Assembly (NCBI GenBank): GCA_049522565.1
Contig: JBEKNT010000025.1
Location: forward strand, 1-28,950
DNA from: JASHVB01 sp049522565
Lineage (GTDB): Bacteria > Pseudomonadota > Alphaproteobacteria > Acetobacterales > Acetobacteraceae
Reading direction: 5' to 3'
Length of the DNA: 28,950 nt
Part shown: in pieces, positions 7,315 to 14,402 of the stretch
Layout: each line of letters begins with the position of its first letter
Numbering within the stretch: position 1 is the stretch's first letter
Program-made: the position numbers and the translations under genes
The notes under the pieces: generated by a model
Told to the model about the DNA's origin: nothing
Databases searched by the model: none
Seen by the model: only the letters and a program-made list of their open reading frames with translations

Positions 7315-7333
7315 TGTCGGAAAAATTTACATG
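7315..7333 (+). promoter_or_regulatory. Upstream activator-like site, copy 2
   Basis: The 19-mer TGTCGGAAAAATTTACATG is centred about 70 bases before the -24 GG. That is a typical distance for an enhancer-binding protein acting on sigma-54 polymerase. Its sharing of TGTCGG and TTTAC with copy 1 suggests one regulator; PrsR, the known activator of PEP-CTERM genes in some bacteria, is a candidate by inference only. Confidence 0.5.
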
Positions 7334-7360
7334 TCACGCAAAGGCTGGCCGGACCGGATC

Positions 7361-7378
7361 GTTAACGTCTTGTTAACG
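7361..7378 (+). promoter_or_regulatory. Paired GTTAACG sites upstream of the -24 element
   Basis: GTTAACG occurs at 7361-7367 and again at 7372-7378, an 11-base (one helical turn) repeat, each containing the palindrome GTTAAC. The pair ends 16 bases before the -24 GG, so a bound protein could affect the promoter. No regulator can be named. Confidence 0.35.
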
Positions 7379-7393
7379 CGGTCTTGTAACCAT

Positions 7394-7409
7394 TGGCACG
7401 AATATTGCT
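7394..7409 (+). promoter_or_regulatory. Sigma-54 (-24/-12) promoter of the repeat PEP-CTERM gene
   Basis: TGGCACG-AATA-TTGCT matches the sigma-54 consensus at all key positions, with the invariant GG (7395-7396) and GC (7407-7408) separated by exactly ten bases. Transcription would start near 7420, giving a leader of about 35 bases before GTG 7455. Confidence 0.8.
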
Positions 7410-7454
7410 CCCTGCCGTTCGTCAAGGCTGTCATAAGTTTCAGCGGGGGGCTTC

Positions 7455-8909
7455 GTGTCGCACATTGCTCTGGCGCGGTTCTCCGCGGTCTTGACCGCCT
7501 CGGTTGCGACCACCCCGGTATTGCTCGGGTCGGTCGCATCGGCCTTCGTCGCTGCGGTCGCAATGTCGGAGGAGGCGTTCGCCTGTAAGGCCGGCTATTA
7601 TGGCAACACGGCGACCAGCGGGAGCGCCGCGTCGGCGGGCTGCACCGAGGCGGGGGTGGGGTACTACGTCCCCACGGCCGGGGCGCTCACGGAAACGGCG
7701 GCAGGCACCGGCTTCTACGTCCCCACGGCCGGGGCGACCAAGGAAACCGCGGCAGGCGTCGGCAACTACGTCAGCACGACGGCGGCGACCACCGAAACCC
7801 AGGCGACCGCAGGCAATTATGTCGGCACGACCGGCGCCAGCGCCGAAACCGCGGCGGGCGTTGGCTATTATGTCCCCACGGCCGGGGCGAGCAAGGAAAC
7901 GGCGGCAGGCGCCGGCTACTATGTCAGTTCGACCGGCGCGAGCAGCGAATCGGCGTTGCAGCCGCCTTACTACAGCGCCTCGACCGGGTTGACCTCTTCC
8001 CAGGCCTCGGTCCCGACCGCCGGCAACTACGTCCCTGCGGCCGCGGCAACCAAGGAAACCCCGGCAGGTGCCGGCTATTATGTCAGCACGAGCGGGGCGA
8101 CCAGCGAAACGCCGGTACAGGCAGGCTATTATGACACCCACGCGGGGCAGACCGCGTCCACCAGGGCGGTGGCGTTGCCGGTTGGGTACTACAGCGCCAC
8201 GGCGGGACTGAGCGCGTCCTCCCTAGCCACCCCGTCCCCCCCCGGCTTCTATGTGGGAAGCACAGGGATGACCGCGCCGACTCAGGCGCAGCCCGGCTAC
8301 TACGCCGCCGGCACCGGCGCGACCAACCAGACCAGAGATCTGGCGGGCTTCTATACGCCGGTCGGCGCACCCGCCCAGATCCCGTGCCCGACGGGCCTGA
8401 CCTGCACCGGAGGTATTCTGCCGGGGATAACCACCACAGGCTACACGCTGCTCTCCAGTCCCGCCCCGGGTACTTACAGTCTCGGCGCGGCAACCTTGCG
8501 CATACCGCTCGGGAGCACCACGGCCACACAGTTCAGCCTCACCGCGCCGGGCGATACGCCCTACCAGATCACCGGCTGGGGCCTTGGCGGGGCTAATCCC
8601 GGGCTGTTCACCGTGGATGGCTTGTATGTCGGTGAGGATATCGCGGCGGGGCAGACCATCGACTTCTCCGTCTTGTTCGACCCGATCGCCTACGGGCTGA
8701 GCAGCGCTCTGCTGACGATCGACACCACCGACGGCGGCGACCCGAATTACACGATCACCCTCGACGGCCAGGCCATTCCGGAACCGGCGAGCATTGCCGG
8801 GCTGCTGTCCGGCTTGGCAGGCCTCGGTTGGGTCGGTTGGTTGAAGCGGCGGTCGCGCAACGGCAAAGACCGAAGCGAGGGGTCGCTCGGTCGCGCCGGC
8901 TCCGGGTAG
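7455..8909 (+). CDS. Surface protein with 14 ephrin-like 17-aa repeats, ASH-like domain and PEP-CTERM
   Basis: The 484-residue product starts at GTG 7455 after GGGGGG. Order: signal peptide (1-43, ending EEAFA); a Cys-containing head CKAGYYGN; about fourteen repeats of roughly 17 residues (67-312) with consensus GxGYYVxTxGAxxETAA; a Cys pair (PCPTGLTC); an Ig-like domain of the choice-of-anchor/ASH type (about 345-440); and the PEP-CTERM signal from IPEPAS (about 441), with a hydrophobic segment and basic tail. The repeats resemble eukaryotic ephrin-receptor-like (GCC2/GCC3) repeats, but the Cys pairs are gone except at both ends. They are rich in Ser, Thr and Tyr, so glycosylation is plausible. 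Exosortase processing would place it at the surface or in the exopolysaccharide matrix. Transcription is probably sigma-54-dependent. The tail after the basic cluster is unusually long (about 17 residues). Confidence 0.82.
   Translation: MSHIALARFSAVLTASVATTPVLLGSVASAFVAAVAMSEEAFACKAGYYGNTATSGSAASAGCTEAGVGYYVPTAGALTETAAGTGFYVPTAGATKETAAGVGNYVSTTAATTETQATAGNYVGTTGASAETAAGVGYYVPTAGASKETAAGAGYYVSSTGASSESALQPPYYSASTGLTSSQASVPTAGNYVPAAAATKETPAGAGYYVSTSGATSETPVQAGYYDTHAGQTASTRAVALPVGYYSATAGLSASSLATPSPPGFYVGSTGMTAPTQAQPGYYAAGTGATNQTRDLAGFYTPVGAPAQIPCPTGLTCTGGILPGITTTGYTLLSSPAPGTYSLGAATLRIPLGSTTATQFSLTAPGDTPYQITGWGLGGANPGLFTVDGLYVGEDIAAGQTIDFSVLFDPIAYGLSSALLTIDTTDGGDPNYTITLDGQAIPEPASIAGLLSGLAGLGWVGWLKRRSRNGKDRSEGSLGRAGSG
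7653..8390 (+). repeat. Intragenic tandem repeat, about 51-bp unit, about 14 copies
   Basis: DNA encoding the GxGYYVxTxGAxxETAA repeats. Most units are 51 bp, with some of 54-60 bp towards the 3' end. Segments such as TACGTCCCCACGGCCGGGGC recur nearly unchanged at about 7663, 7718 and 7870, so copy number could change by slippage or recombination. Confidence 0.75.
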
Positions 8910-8976
8910 GGGAGCAGACGGCGCACCCCTGTCGCTCGGCGGCTATCCCCGGGCGGTTTCGCGCGGGCCGTACCGG

Positions 8977-10974
8977 TCATGGCGCCGAGCGGTACCGGGC
9001 GCAGTGCTCGCGCCAAAGATCGCGATAGACACGCTCCAACTCAGCGGCGAAGCCAACCGGATCGGACATCGGCGCATCGCGTAGCATCGCGCGCAGATCG
9101 GTGCGCAACCGTCGCCGCTTGCCGATGTCCCGGGCCAGTGCCGCGGCAATCGCGACGAACTCGGCTTCCGTGCCGGCCGACAGCGCCCTGCCCGACCAGT
9201 CTGGCGTCGCGATGCGCGACAGGATCGCGTGGGTCTGGCGGGAGACGGCGCGGCGGCCCGGCAAAGTGACAACCGGAACCCCCATCCACAGCGCTTCGAA
9301 GCTGGTGAGCGCGCCGCTAAAGGGCATCGGGTCCAGGGCGATGTCGACCTCGCCGTAGCGGGCCAGCATAGCGGAATGCTGCTCGTCCCCTTGCAGCAGC
9401 AGGCGCTCGGGCGGCAAACCGCGGCTGGCCATCGCGTCGCGTAAGCGGCTGGAGAGCACCGGATCGATCATGCTGCGCCATTTCAGCAGCAGGCGGCTGC
9501 CCGGCACCGCGGCGAGCACGCGCGCCCACAGATCGAGGGTAACATCGTTGAGCTTGTTGGCGTTGTTGAAGCTGCCGAAGGTGACGGCACCCGACGCCTC
9601 GCTGGGTGGCGGCGCGGGCTCGGGAGCATAGGCGGGCGGGGCGTAGCAGAAGCGGCCATGCCTCAGGCGGACCACACGCTCGGTAAACTGCGCCTCGCCG
9701 TCCGCAGCGAGATGTTCGTCATCGAGCAGGATCGCCTCGATCGAGGGCAGGCCGATGGTAGCAAAATAGCCGAGCCAGTGGAGCTGAAGCGGTGCCGGGC
9801 GGCGGGCGAACACGCCAAGCCGGTTGCCGCCGGTGTGGCCGGAGAGATCGACCAGGATGTCGATCCCGTCATCGGCGATCACCTGCGCCACGGTGGCGTC
9901 GGAGTTGCCAACGATCTGGCGCCAGGTATCGACATTGGCCATGACCGATCTGGTGATGGCATCGGCGATCGTCTGGCTGGCATAAACGGACACGCTGAAT
10001 TCCGGCCGGTGGTGGCTGGCGATCGGGCCGGCGCCGAGCCAGCCAACCGGGTGACTATAGAGATCGGCGGTGACATAGCCGATGCGCAGGGGACGCTCGG
10101 GGTCGAGCGGCACCGGGCGGCGCTGTTGCAGCGGCACCCTGCTTGCGCGCAGACCCCAGGCAGCGGCCTCGGCCACCAGCTCTTGCTCGGTCACGTGGGG
10201 TGCGTATTGCATGGCCATCAGCAAATTGGATGAGCAACTGGATTTTTCCGGCGAGAGCGTGATGGCGTAACGATGGCTCGCCAGCGCATCATCGTGCGCG
10301 CCGAGTTCTTGCAGCGCACCGGCGACCTCGCTGTGGGCGCCGCCGTCGGTGGGTCGTAGTGCGGCAGCACGCTGCCGTGCGAGCAGGGCGGCCGACGGGC
10401 GACCGAGCTGGGCCTGGGCGACGCCGATGCCGGTGAGAACATCCGGATTGTCCGGCAGCAACGCGAGGCTGGCGACGAAGGCGGCGATCGCCTCGTCGTA
10501 TTTGCGCAGCGCGTTCAGCACGTGGCCGAGATTGGCATGGGCGGTGGCCAGTTCGGGCTCCAACTCGATCGCCTGGCGCGCCGCGGCCAGCGATTCATGC
10601 AATCGGCCAGTACGCAGCAGAGCCAGCGCGGCGTTGGAATGCAGGCGGCCGTTATCGGGCTCGATTTCGACGGCGCGCAGGAAGGTCGCCGCGACCTCGT
10701 GACCGTCACCGAGCTCGCTGAGCGCCTGAGCGAGAGTTGAGAGGAGCTCGGTGTTGTTGGGATAGTCGGTGAGCACCGCGCGGGCGAGCGACACGGCGCG
10801 CGGCGGGTCGGTGAAGATCAGCAGCTCGGCGAGCTTTTGCGCCGATGCGGCATGGCGCGGATCGGCGAGCAGCGCCTCGTCCAGCAGGGTGCGCGCGCCA
10901 GCCGGATCGCCCGCGCCGGCGCGCCGCATGGCAGCGCCATAAAGCATGTCCGCAATGGTCGCCGTAGCATTCAT
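8977..10974 (-). CDS. TPR-containing O-GlcNAc-transferase-like glycosyltransferase (GT41)
   Basis: The 665-residue product (ATG 10974; an in-frame ATG at 11004 would overlap the divergent gene) has TPR repeats at about 10-250, including LHSNAALALLRTGRLHESLA and AHANLGHVLNALRKYDEAIA. The C-terminal GT41 catalytic region (about 290-655) shows RIGYVTADLYSHPVG (His308), DILVDLSGHTGGNR (His380), TFGSFNNANKLNDVT (465-479), LLLKWR (Lys498) and FSGALTSFEALWMGVPVVTL. These are the landmarks of SPINDLY/OGT-type enzymes, which transfer a sugar from a nucleotide-sugar to Ser/Thr of proteins. The Lys fits the UDP-contacting Lys of OGT; the donor sugar is unknown. There is no signal peptide, so it is cytoplasmic. 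It is convergent with the Ser/Thr-rich PEP-CTERM protein gene and divergent from a radical SAM gene, both possible functional partners. Confidence 0.88.
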   Translation of the reverse strand: MNATATIADMLYGAAMRRAGAGDPAGARTLLDEALLADPRHAASAQKLAELLIFTDPPRAVSLARAVLTDYPNNTELLSTLAQALSELGDGHEVAATFLRAVEIEPDNGRLHSNAALALLRTGRLHESLAAARQAIELEPELATAHANLGHVLNALRKYDEAIAAFVASLALLPDNPDVLTGIGVAQAQLGRPSAALLARQRAAALRPTDGGAHSEVAGALQELGAHDDALASHRYAITLSPEKSSCSSNLLMAMQYAPHVTEQELVAEAAAWGLRASRVPLQQRRPVPLDPERPLRIGYVTADLYSHPVGWLGAGPIASHHRPEFSVSVYASQTIADAITRSVMANVDTWRQIVGNSDATVAQVIADDGIDILVDLSGHTGGNRLGVFARRPAPLQLHWLGYFATIGLPSIEAILLDDEHLAADGEAQFTERVVRLRHGRFCYAPPAYAPEPAPPPSEASGAVTFGSFNNANKLNDVTLDLWARVLAAVPGSRLLLKWRSMIDPVLSSRLRDAMASRGLPPERLLLQGDEQHSAMLARYGEVDIALDPMPFSGALTSFEALWMGVPVVTLPGRRAVSRQTHAILSRIATPDWSGRALSAGTEAEFVAIAAALARDIGKRRRLRTDLRAMLRDAPMSDPVGFAAELERVYRDLWREHCARYRSAP

Positions 10975-11002
10975 GACCGGCCATGCTATAGGTTGCGGCA
11001 TC

Positions 11003-12352
11003 ATGCAGGAAGTCGATATCGCTCAGGCACTTGCCGCGATCGGTCGGCAGGAAGAGGCACAGTTCATCTTACGACGCATTCTGTCTGGCGCGCCCGAGAC
11101 TGCGCCGGTGGAATGGCCGCGCGCCGCGGCGGCGCTGTCGATGCTGCTGTTACCCAGCGGGCGGTTCCAGGAAGCGGTAACCCTGGCAGAGCAAGCGATC
11201 GCGCACGCGCCGCATGATCCACTGCTGCTGGCGGTGCATCGGCAGATCGGGATGACGCTGTACAGGGACATGTTCTATGAGGAAGCGTTGCCCTGGCTGG
11301 AACGGGCGGCGGAGCTTGAACCGTGGGACAAGGCGTTGGCGGCGATGCTGCAGCACGCTCGGCCGCGGGATTATCTGACGCCGGAGATCGAAGACCCGGT
11401 GACCGGCCGGGTGCTGCGCCGCTACAACCCGCGCGAGGGGTCAAGCTATATCTATGTGATCGACATCGTCGGCACCTGCAATCTGCGCTGTCCGACCTGT
11501 CCGGTGGGGAATTCCGAGCTGGGCACGCGACCGCGCGGAATGATGAAGCCGGCGATGTTTCGCGAGATCATCGCCAAGATCCGCAGGGAGTCGCCATCGG
11601 AACGGCCTGAGATCAACCTGTTCAACTGGGGCGAGCCGCTGCTGCATCCGCAATTGCCGTCGTTCATCCAGTTGCTGCGCGAATCCGGGATGGTCAGCAA
11701 ACTCTCGACCAACCTGAACATCAAGCGCGGGCTGGACGCGGTGGTACGGGCAGCACCTGACGATCTGAAGGTCTCGCTGTCGGGGTTTTCACCGGACAGC
11801 TACGGACGAACCCACACCGGCGGCGATCTGGCGCTGGTGCAGCGGAATCTGCGCGCGCTGCGGGAGGCGATCGACCGCCACAAGGTAGGCACCCATGTGT
11901 GGGTGAGCCACCATCTCTATCGCAATAACCTCGGCGAGACCGATGCGGTGCGGGCGATGTGCGCGGAGTTACGCTTCGCGTATCGCCCGATCCAGGCTTT
12001 CTACATGCCGCTGGAGCGGCTACAGGAGTATCTCGACGGACGCCCCAATCCGCTTGACCACGGCATCATCGCCGAGTTGTTGACCGATCCGCGCGTGAGT
12101 CATCGAATGATTCAGACGCTCCGTAGCGGCAAGTTCGATTGCGAGCTGCGGTTCAACCAGACGGTGATCAATCACGACGGGTCGGTGGCGCTGTGCTGCA
12201 CGGTTTACGACCAGGAGAATATGCTGGGGGTCGACTTCCTCGGGCATGATCACGCCGAGATCGAGCGGCGGAAATACGCCCATCCGTTCTGCGCGAAGTG
12301 CTTCAAGGCGGGAACCGAGTACACGCGGGCGGAACTGCGGCCGGTGGGGTAA
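11003..12352 (+). CDS. Radical SAM/SPASM-type protein with TPR-like N-terminus, 449 aa
   Basis: ATG 11003 is preferred because the longer frame extends into the divergent gene. Residues 1-125 are helical TPR-like repeats (RFQEAVTLAEQAIAHAP; EEALPWLERAAELEPWD). The radical SAM core follows, with the cluster motif Cys159-x3-Cys163-x2-Cys166 (GTCNLRCPTCPVG), the GEP-type SAM contact NWGEPLLH (208-215) and LKVSLSGFSPDSY (255-267). C-terminal Cys380, Cys398-Cys399, Cys430 and Cys433, with INHDGSVALCC, form a SPASM/twitch-like region for extra Fe-S clusters. Such enzymes generate a 5'-deoxyadenosyl radical to modify peptides, proteins or small molecules. The TPR part may hold the substrate. Its ATG lies only 28 bases from that of the divergent GT41 gene, suggesting joint control. 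The substrate is unknown. Confidence 0.85.
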   Translation: MQEVDIAQALAAIGRQEEAQFILRRILSGAPETAPVEWPRAAAALSMLLLPSGRFQEAVTLAEQAIAHAPHDPLLLAVHRQIGMTLYRDMFYEEALPWLERAAELEPWDKALAAMLQHARPRDYLTPEIEDPVTGRVLRRYNPREGSSYIYVIDIVGTCNLRCPTCPVGNSELGTRPRGMMKPAMFREIIAKIRRESPSERPEINLFNWGEPLLHPQLPSFIQLLRESGMVSKLSTNLNIKRGLDAVVRAAPDDLKVSLSGFSPDSYGRTHTGGDLALVQRNLRALREAIDRHKVGTHVWVSHHLYRNNLGETDAVRAMCAELRFAYRPIQAFYMPLERLQEYLDGRPNPLDHGIIAELLTDPRVSHRMIQTLRSGKFDCELRFNQTVINHDGSVALCCTVYDQENMLGVDFLGHDHAEIERRKYAHPFCAKCFKAGTEYTRAELRPVG

Positions 12353-12519
12353 GGCGGGCCGACGGCCACACCCTGCCGCGCATCCGGACCGCAGCCAAAG
12401 CTGCTTCACCTGGTCGAGCGCGGAAGGTTGCGTGTCATGCCGGCCCGATACTGCCGCAGGTCTTGGTCGTCGGCTGCTCCACCTCGCTGTCGAAGGCCCG
12501 CGCGAACCCGCTTCTCATC

Positions 12520-13584
12520 TCAATGATATGCCACGAAGCACTTCTCCGACATGAAGACGTGCGTCTCGACGTAATCGAACACCTCCGGTCGCTTGCCCAA
12601 AGTCTCCATCGCCCCCAGCAGCGCCATCCAGTTCAGCATCTCGTGCTGTCCCGCGTGTTCCATCTGGGCGCGCGAGCGGCCGCGCCAGAAGCCGTAATCG
12701 CAATGCCCAAGCGCATCGAACATCGCGCGGTCCGCCGCGTGGTCCGGCCACAGATAGCCGTTGGTCGGCGACAGGAAGCAGTGCGACCAGCTCGACGATG
12801 CCACCACCGCAACGCGCCACGGCGACTCGGCGAGGATCTCCGCCACCGCCTTGCCCACGTCCATGCAGCGCCACGGCTGCGGCGCCGGCGGATCCTCCGG
12901 CATCGATTCGGGGCGGGGAGGCTGGAACAGCGCGGCCATGCCGCCCTTGGCGTGGATCAGGTTGCTGCCGTAGCAGTTGATCGCAAACGGAACGATCGGC
13001 CAGGGAAAGCCGCGCCGGTCCCAGTCGAGATACAGCAACGTATTGGTAAACGCGTGCGCCAGGCCGTCGATGTGCAGCGGCTTGTACGCATACGCCATGT
13101 CGATGCCGCGATCGATCAGCGCGCGGGCAAGAAAATTCGCTGCGGCGCGCTGGCCGTGCAGCTGCATCTGCCAGTCGCCGGTCTCGCCCCAGCGGTTCGG
13201 TTTTCCGCCGTTGCCGTTGTACCAGGGCTGGATTGCGAAATCCTGCTCGAGGCCCATGACGCAGAACGCCGGGATGATGTCCTCGCGGAAATTCTCGTAC
13301 TGGTCGTCGCCCCAGATCAGCACGATGTCAGGATCGAATGCGTCGAGTGCGCTGCGCACCGCGCGGAACCCGTCCGCCATCCGCGCCCCATAGCGCCGCG
13401 CCGAAGCCACCCCGGCGTCGTTGCCGAGTTCGGTCAGCAGCGCGTCGGGCCAGTTCGCGCGGTCCTTCTGCGTCGCCGGCACGTTGGGCGCGGAGAGTAA
13501 GTGATGGAAGCCGCCGGGCATGCGCTCGTCGGGCAGCAGCAGGCCGGGGTAGTGGGTGCAGCCAAGGCCAAGGATCTCGCCCAT
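12520..13584 (-). CDS. LigB-family (class III) extradiol dioxygenase-like protein, 354 aa
   Basis: ATG 13584 follows GGAGGAA at seven bases. The N-terminus GEILGLGCTHYPGLLLPDE carries the His11 expected as an iron ligand near the start of class III extradiol dioxygenase catalytic (LigB) subunits. FDPDIVLIWGDDQYENF, PFAINCYGSNL and VAVVASSSWSHCFL fit the alternating beta/alpha core of that superfamily. Members cleave aromatic catechol-type rings with Fe(II); the superfamily also includes DODA-like and Memo-type proteins. The substrate is unknown, and no other aromatic-degradation gene is adjacent, apart from a possible distant link to the ThDP decarboxylase fragment at the left edge. It is convergent with the radical SAM gene across a 167-base spacer. 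Confidence 0.8.
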   Translation of the reverse strand: MGEILGLGCTHYPGLLLPDERMPGGFHHLLSAPNVPATQKDRANWPDALLTELGNDAGVASARRYGARMADGFRAVRSALDAFDPDIVLIWGDDQYENFREDIIPAFCVMGLEQDFAIQPWYNGNGGKPNRWGETGDWQMQLHGQRAAANFLARALIDRGIDMAYAYKPLHIDGLAHAFTNTLLYLDWDRRGFPWPIVPFAINCYGSNLIHAKGGMAALFQPPRPESMPEDPPAPQPWRCMDVGKAVAEILAESPWRVAVVASSSWSHCFLSPTNGYLWPDHAADRAMFDALGHCDYGFWRGRSRAQMEHAGQHEMLNWMALLGAMETLGKRPEVFDYVETHVFMSEKCFVAYH

Positions 13585-14402
13585 CGACGGCTTCCTCCAT
13601 GTTCGGATGCTTGTTGTTGCGCGAGGCTAGGCGCGGGCACGGTCCGACGCAAACGGGATGGCGCGGCGTGGCCAGGTTGATCGTATTTGAGCCGATGGGC
13701 GGGCCGGGGGCCCGGCGATCGGTTGCCATCGGCGGGTATTGCAACCAAGCAAGCAAGACTCAACACAGATTGCACAGAGAAGAAGATTTAGCCACAGATT
13801 TTCACAGAGAGATAAATATTACGAATTACTAATACACTTTCTAGAATTACTGTTATCTTCCTTAGGAAGAACAATTATCTATGCAACCCTGGTGCTGCAT
13901 CTGCTGCTTTGTGCAATCGGTGTTGAGTCTTGCTCGCTTATGCCGCAGCGGACCCTCCGGATGAGACAAGCTGACCGCAGCCACCGGCCACGAATCCGGC
14001 CGATCGCCGGCGCTGGCCTCGCGAGCGACAGGCGGCGGCCGCGGCGGTATCTTGTGGCGGGCGTCATTGTCTCGTGCGAGTCAGGCCGGCGCTGAGCAGA
14101 CATTGCAATTTTCCGGCGTGGATTGCGTGCCGGCGCTTGCCGACTGTCTCAGCGAGGCGCTCCGCGCCACCGGGCTGGCACCTATTTCGGTCGGCTTGGC
14201 CTCATGCCCTACTCGATGGCCCCCAAGACGCCTTGCCGCCACTCGCCCCCGCCCCCATTGAACGTTGCATGAGCGCGCGTCGTCCCGCCCCGCCGATCGC
14301 CGAACCAGCCCGACCGGCCGCTCCGCCATCCGTGCCTCGTCACGCGCCGACCCGCCGCGCGCGATCCATGCGGCAAGACCCCTTGCACCGTGGGCCCGCC
14401 GC
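13585..14402. other. Intergenic region with an AT-rich foldback island
   Basis: About 820 bases between the LigB-like gene and miaA. The left part holds the AT-rich inverted-repeat element (13747-13939). The right part (13940-14402) has normal high GC and no frame I can defend. A plus-strand stretch around 14115-14190 reading CVPALADCLSEALRATGLAP is protein-like, but it lacks a start or a recognisable continuation. Confidence 0.5.
13747..13939. repeat. AT-rich foldback element with inverted arms of about 33 bp
   Basis: The arms 13747-13779 and 13907-13939 are reverse complements at about 30 of 33 positions, centred on GCAAGACTCAACAC...GATTGCACA. Weaker pairing continues inward (GATTTAGCCACAG against CACCAG...). 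The interior (about 13780-13890) is strikingly AT-rich for this genome (AGATAAATATTACGAATTAC). CCACAGATTTTCACAGAG-type words match a dispersed repeat seen in many bacterial genomes. No transposase is inside; it could be a MITE-like element or a long hairpin. Confidence 0.7.

Larger units (their letters stand above)
6875..7454. other. Regulatory intergenic region before the repeat PEP-CTERM gene
   Basis: About 580 bases without a credible gene. The right half carries the sigma-54 promoter and the paired upstream sites listed separately. Between them (about 7200-7310) lie several GCC/GGC-rich small palindromes such as GGCTCGCCGCC/GGCGAGAGCC. The left half (6875-7120) shows nothing I can assign. 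Confidence 0.6.

Noticed and set aside
12440..12520. 27-codon minus-strand frame just after the LigB-like stop (MRSGFARAFDSEVEQ...)
   Set aside because: It starts with ATG one or two bases past the stop but has no ribosome site of its own and no recognisable pattern.
12298..13500. Plus-strand open frame of about 400 codons opposite the LigB-like gene
   Set aside because: The LigB-like frame has a strong ribosome site and family motifs; the plus frame is Arg/His-rich shadow.
14052..14261. Possible remnant of a serB-like N-terminus before miaA
   Set aside because: The stretch ALADCLSEALRATGLAP is suggestive and I recall serB near miaA in relatives, but there is no start and no haloacid-dehalogenase motif, so it cannot be supported.
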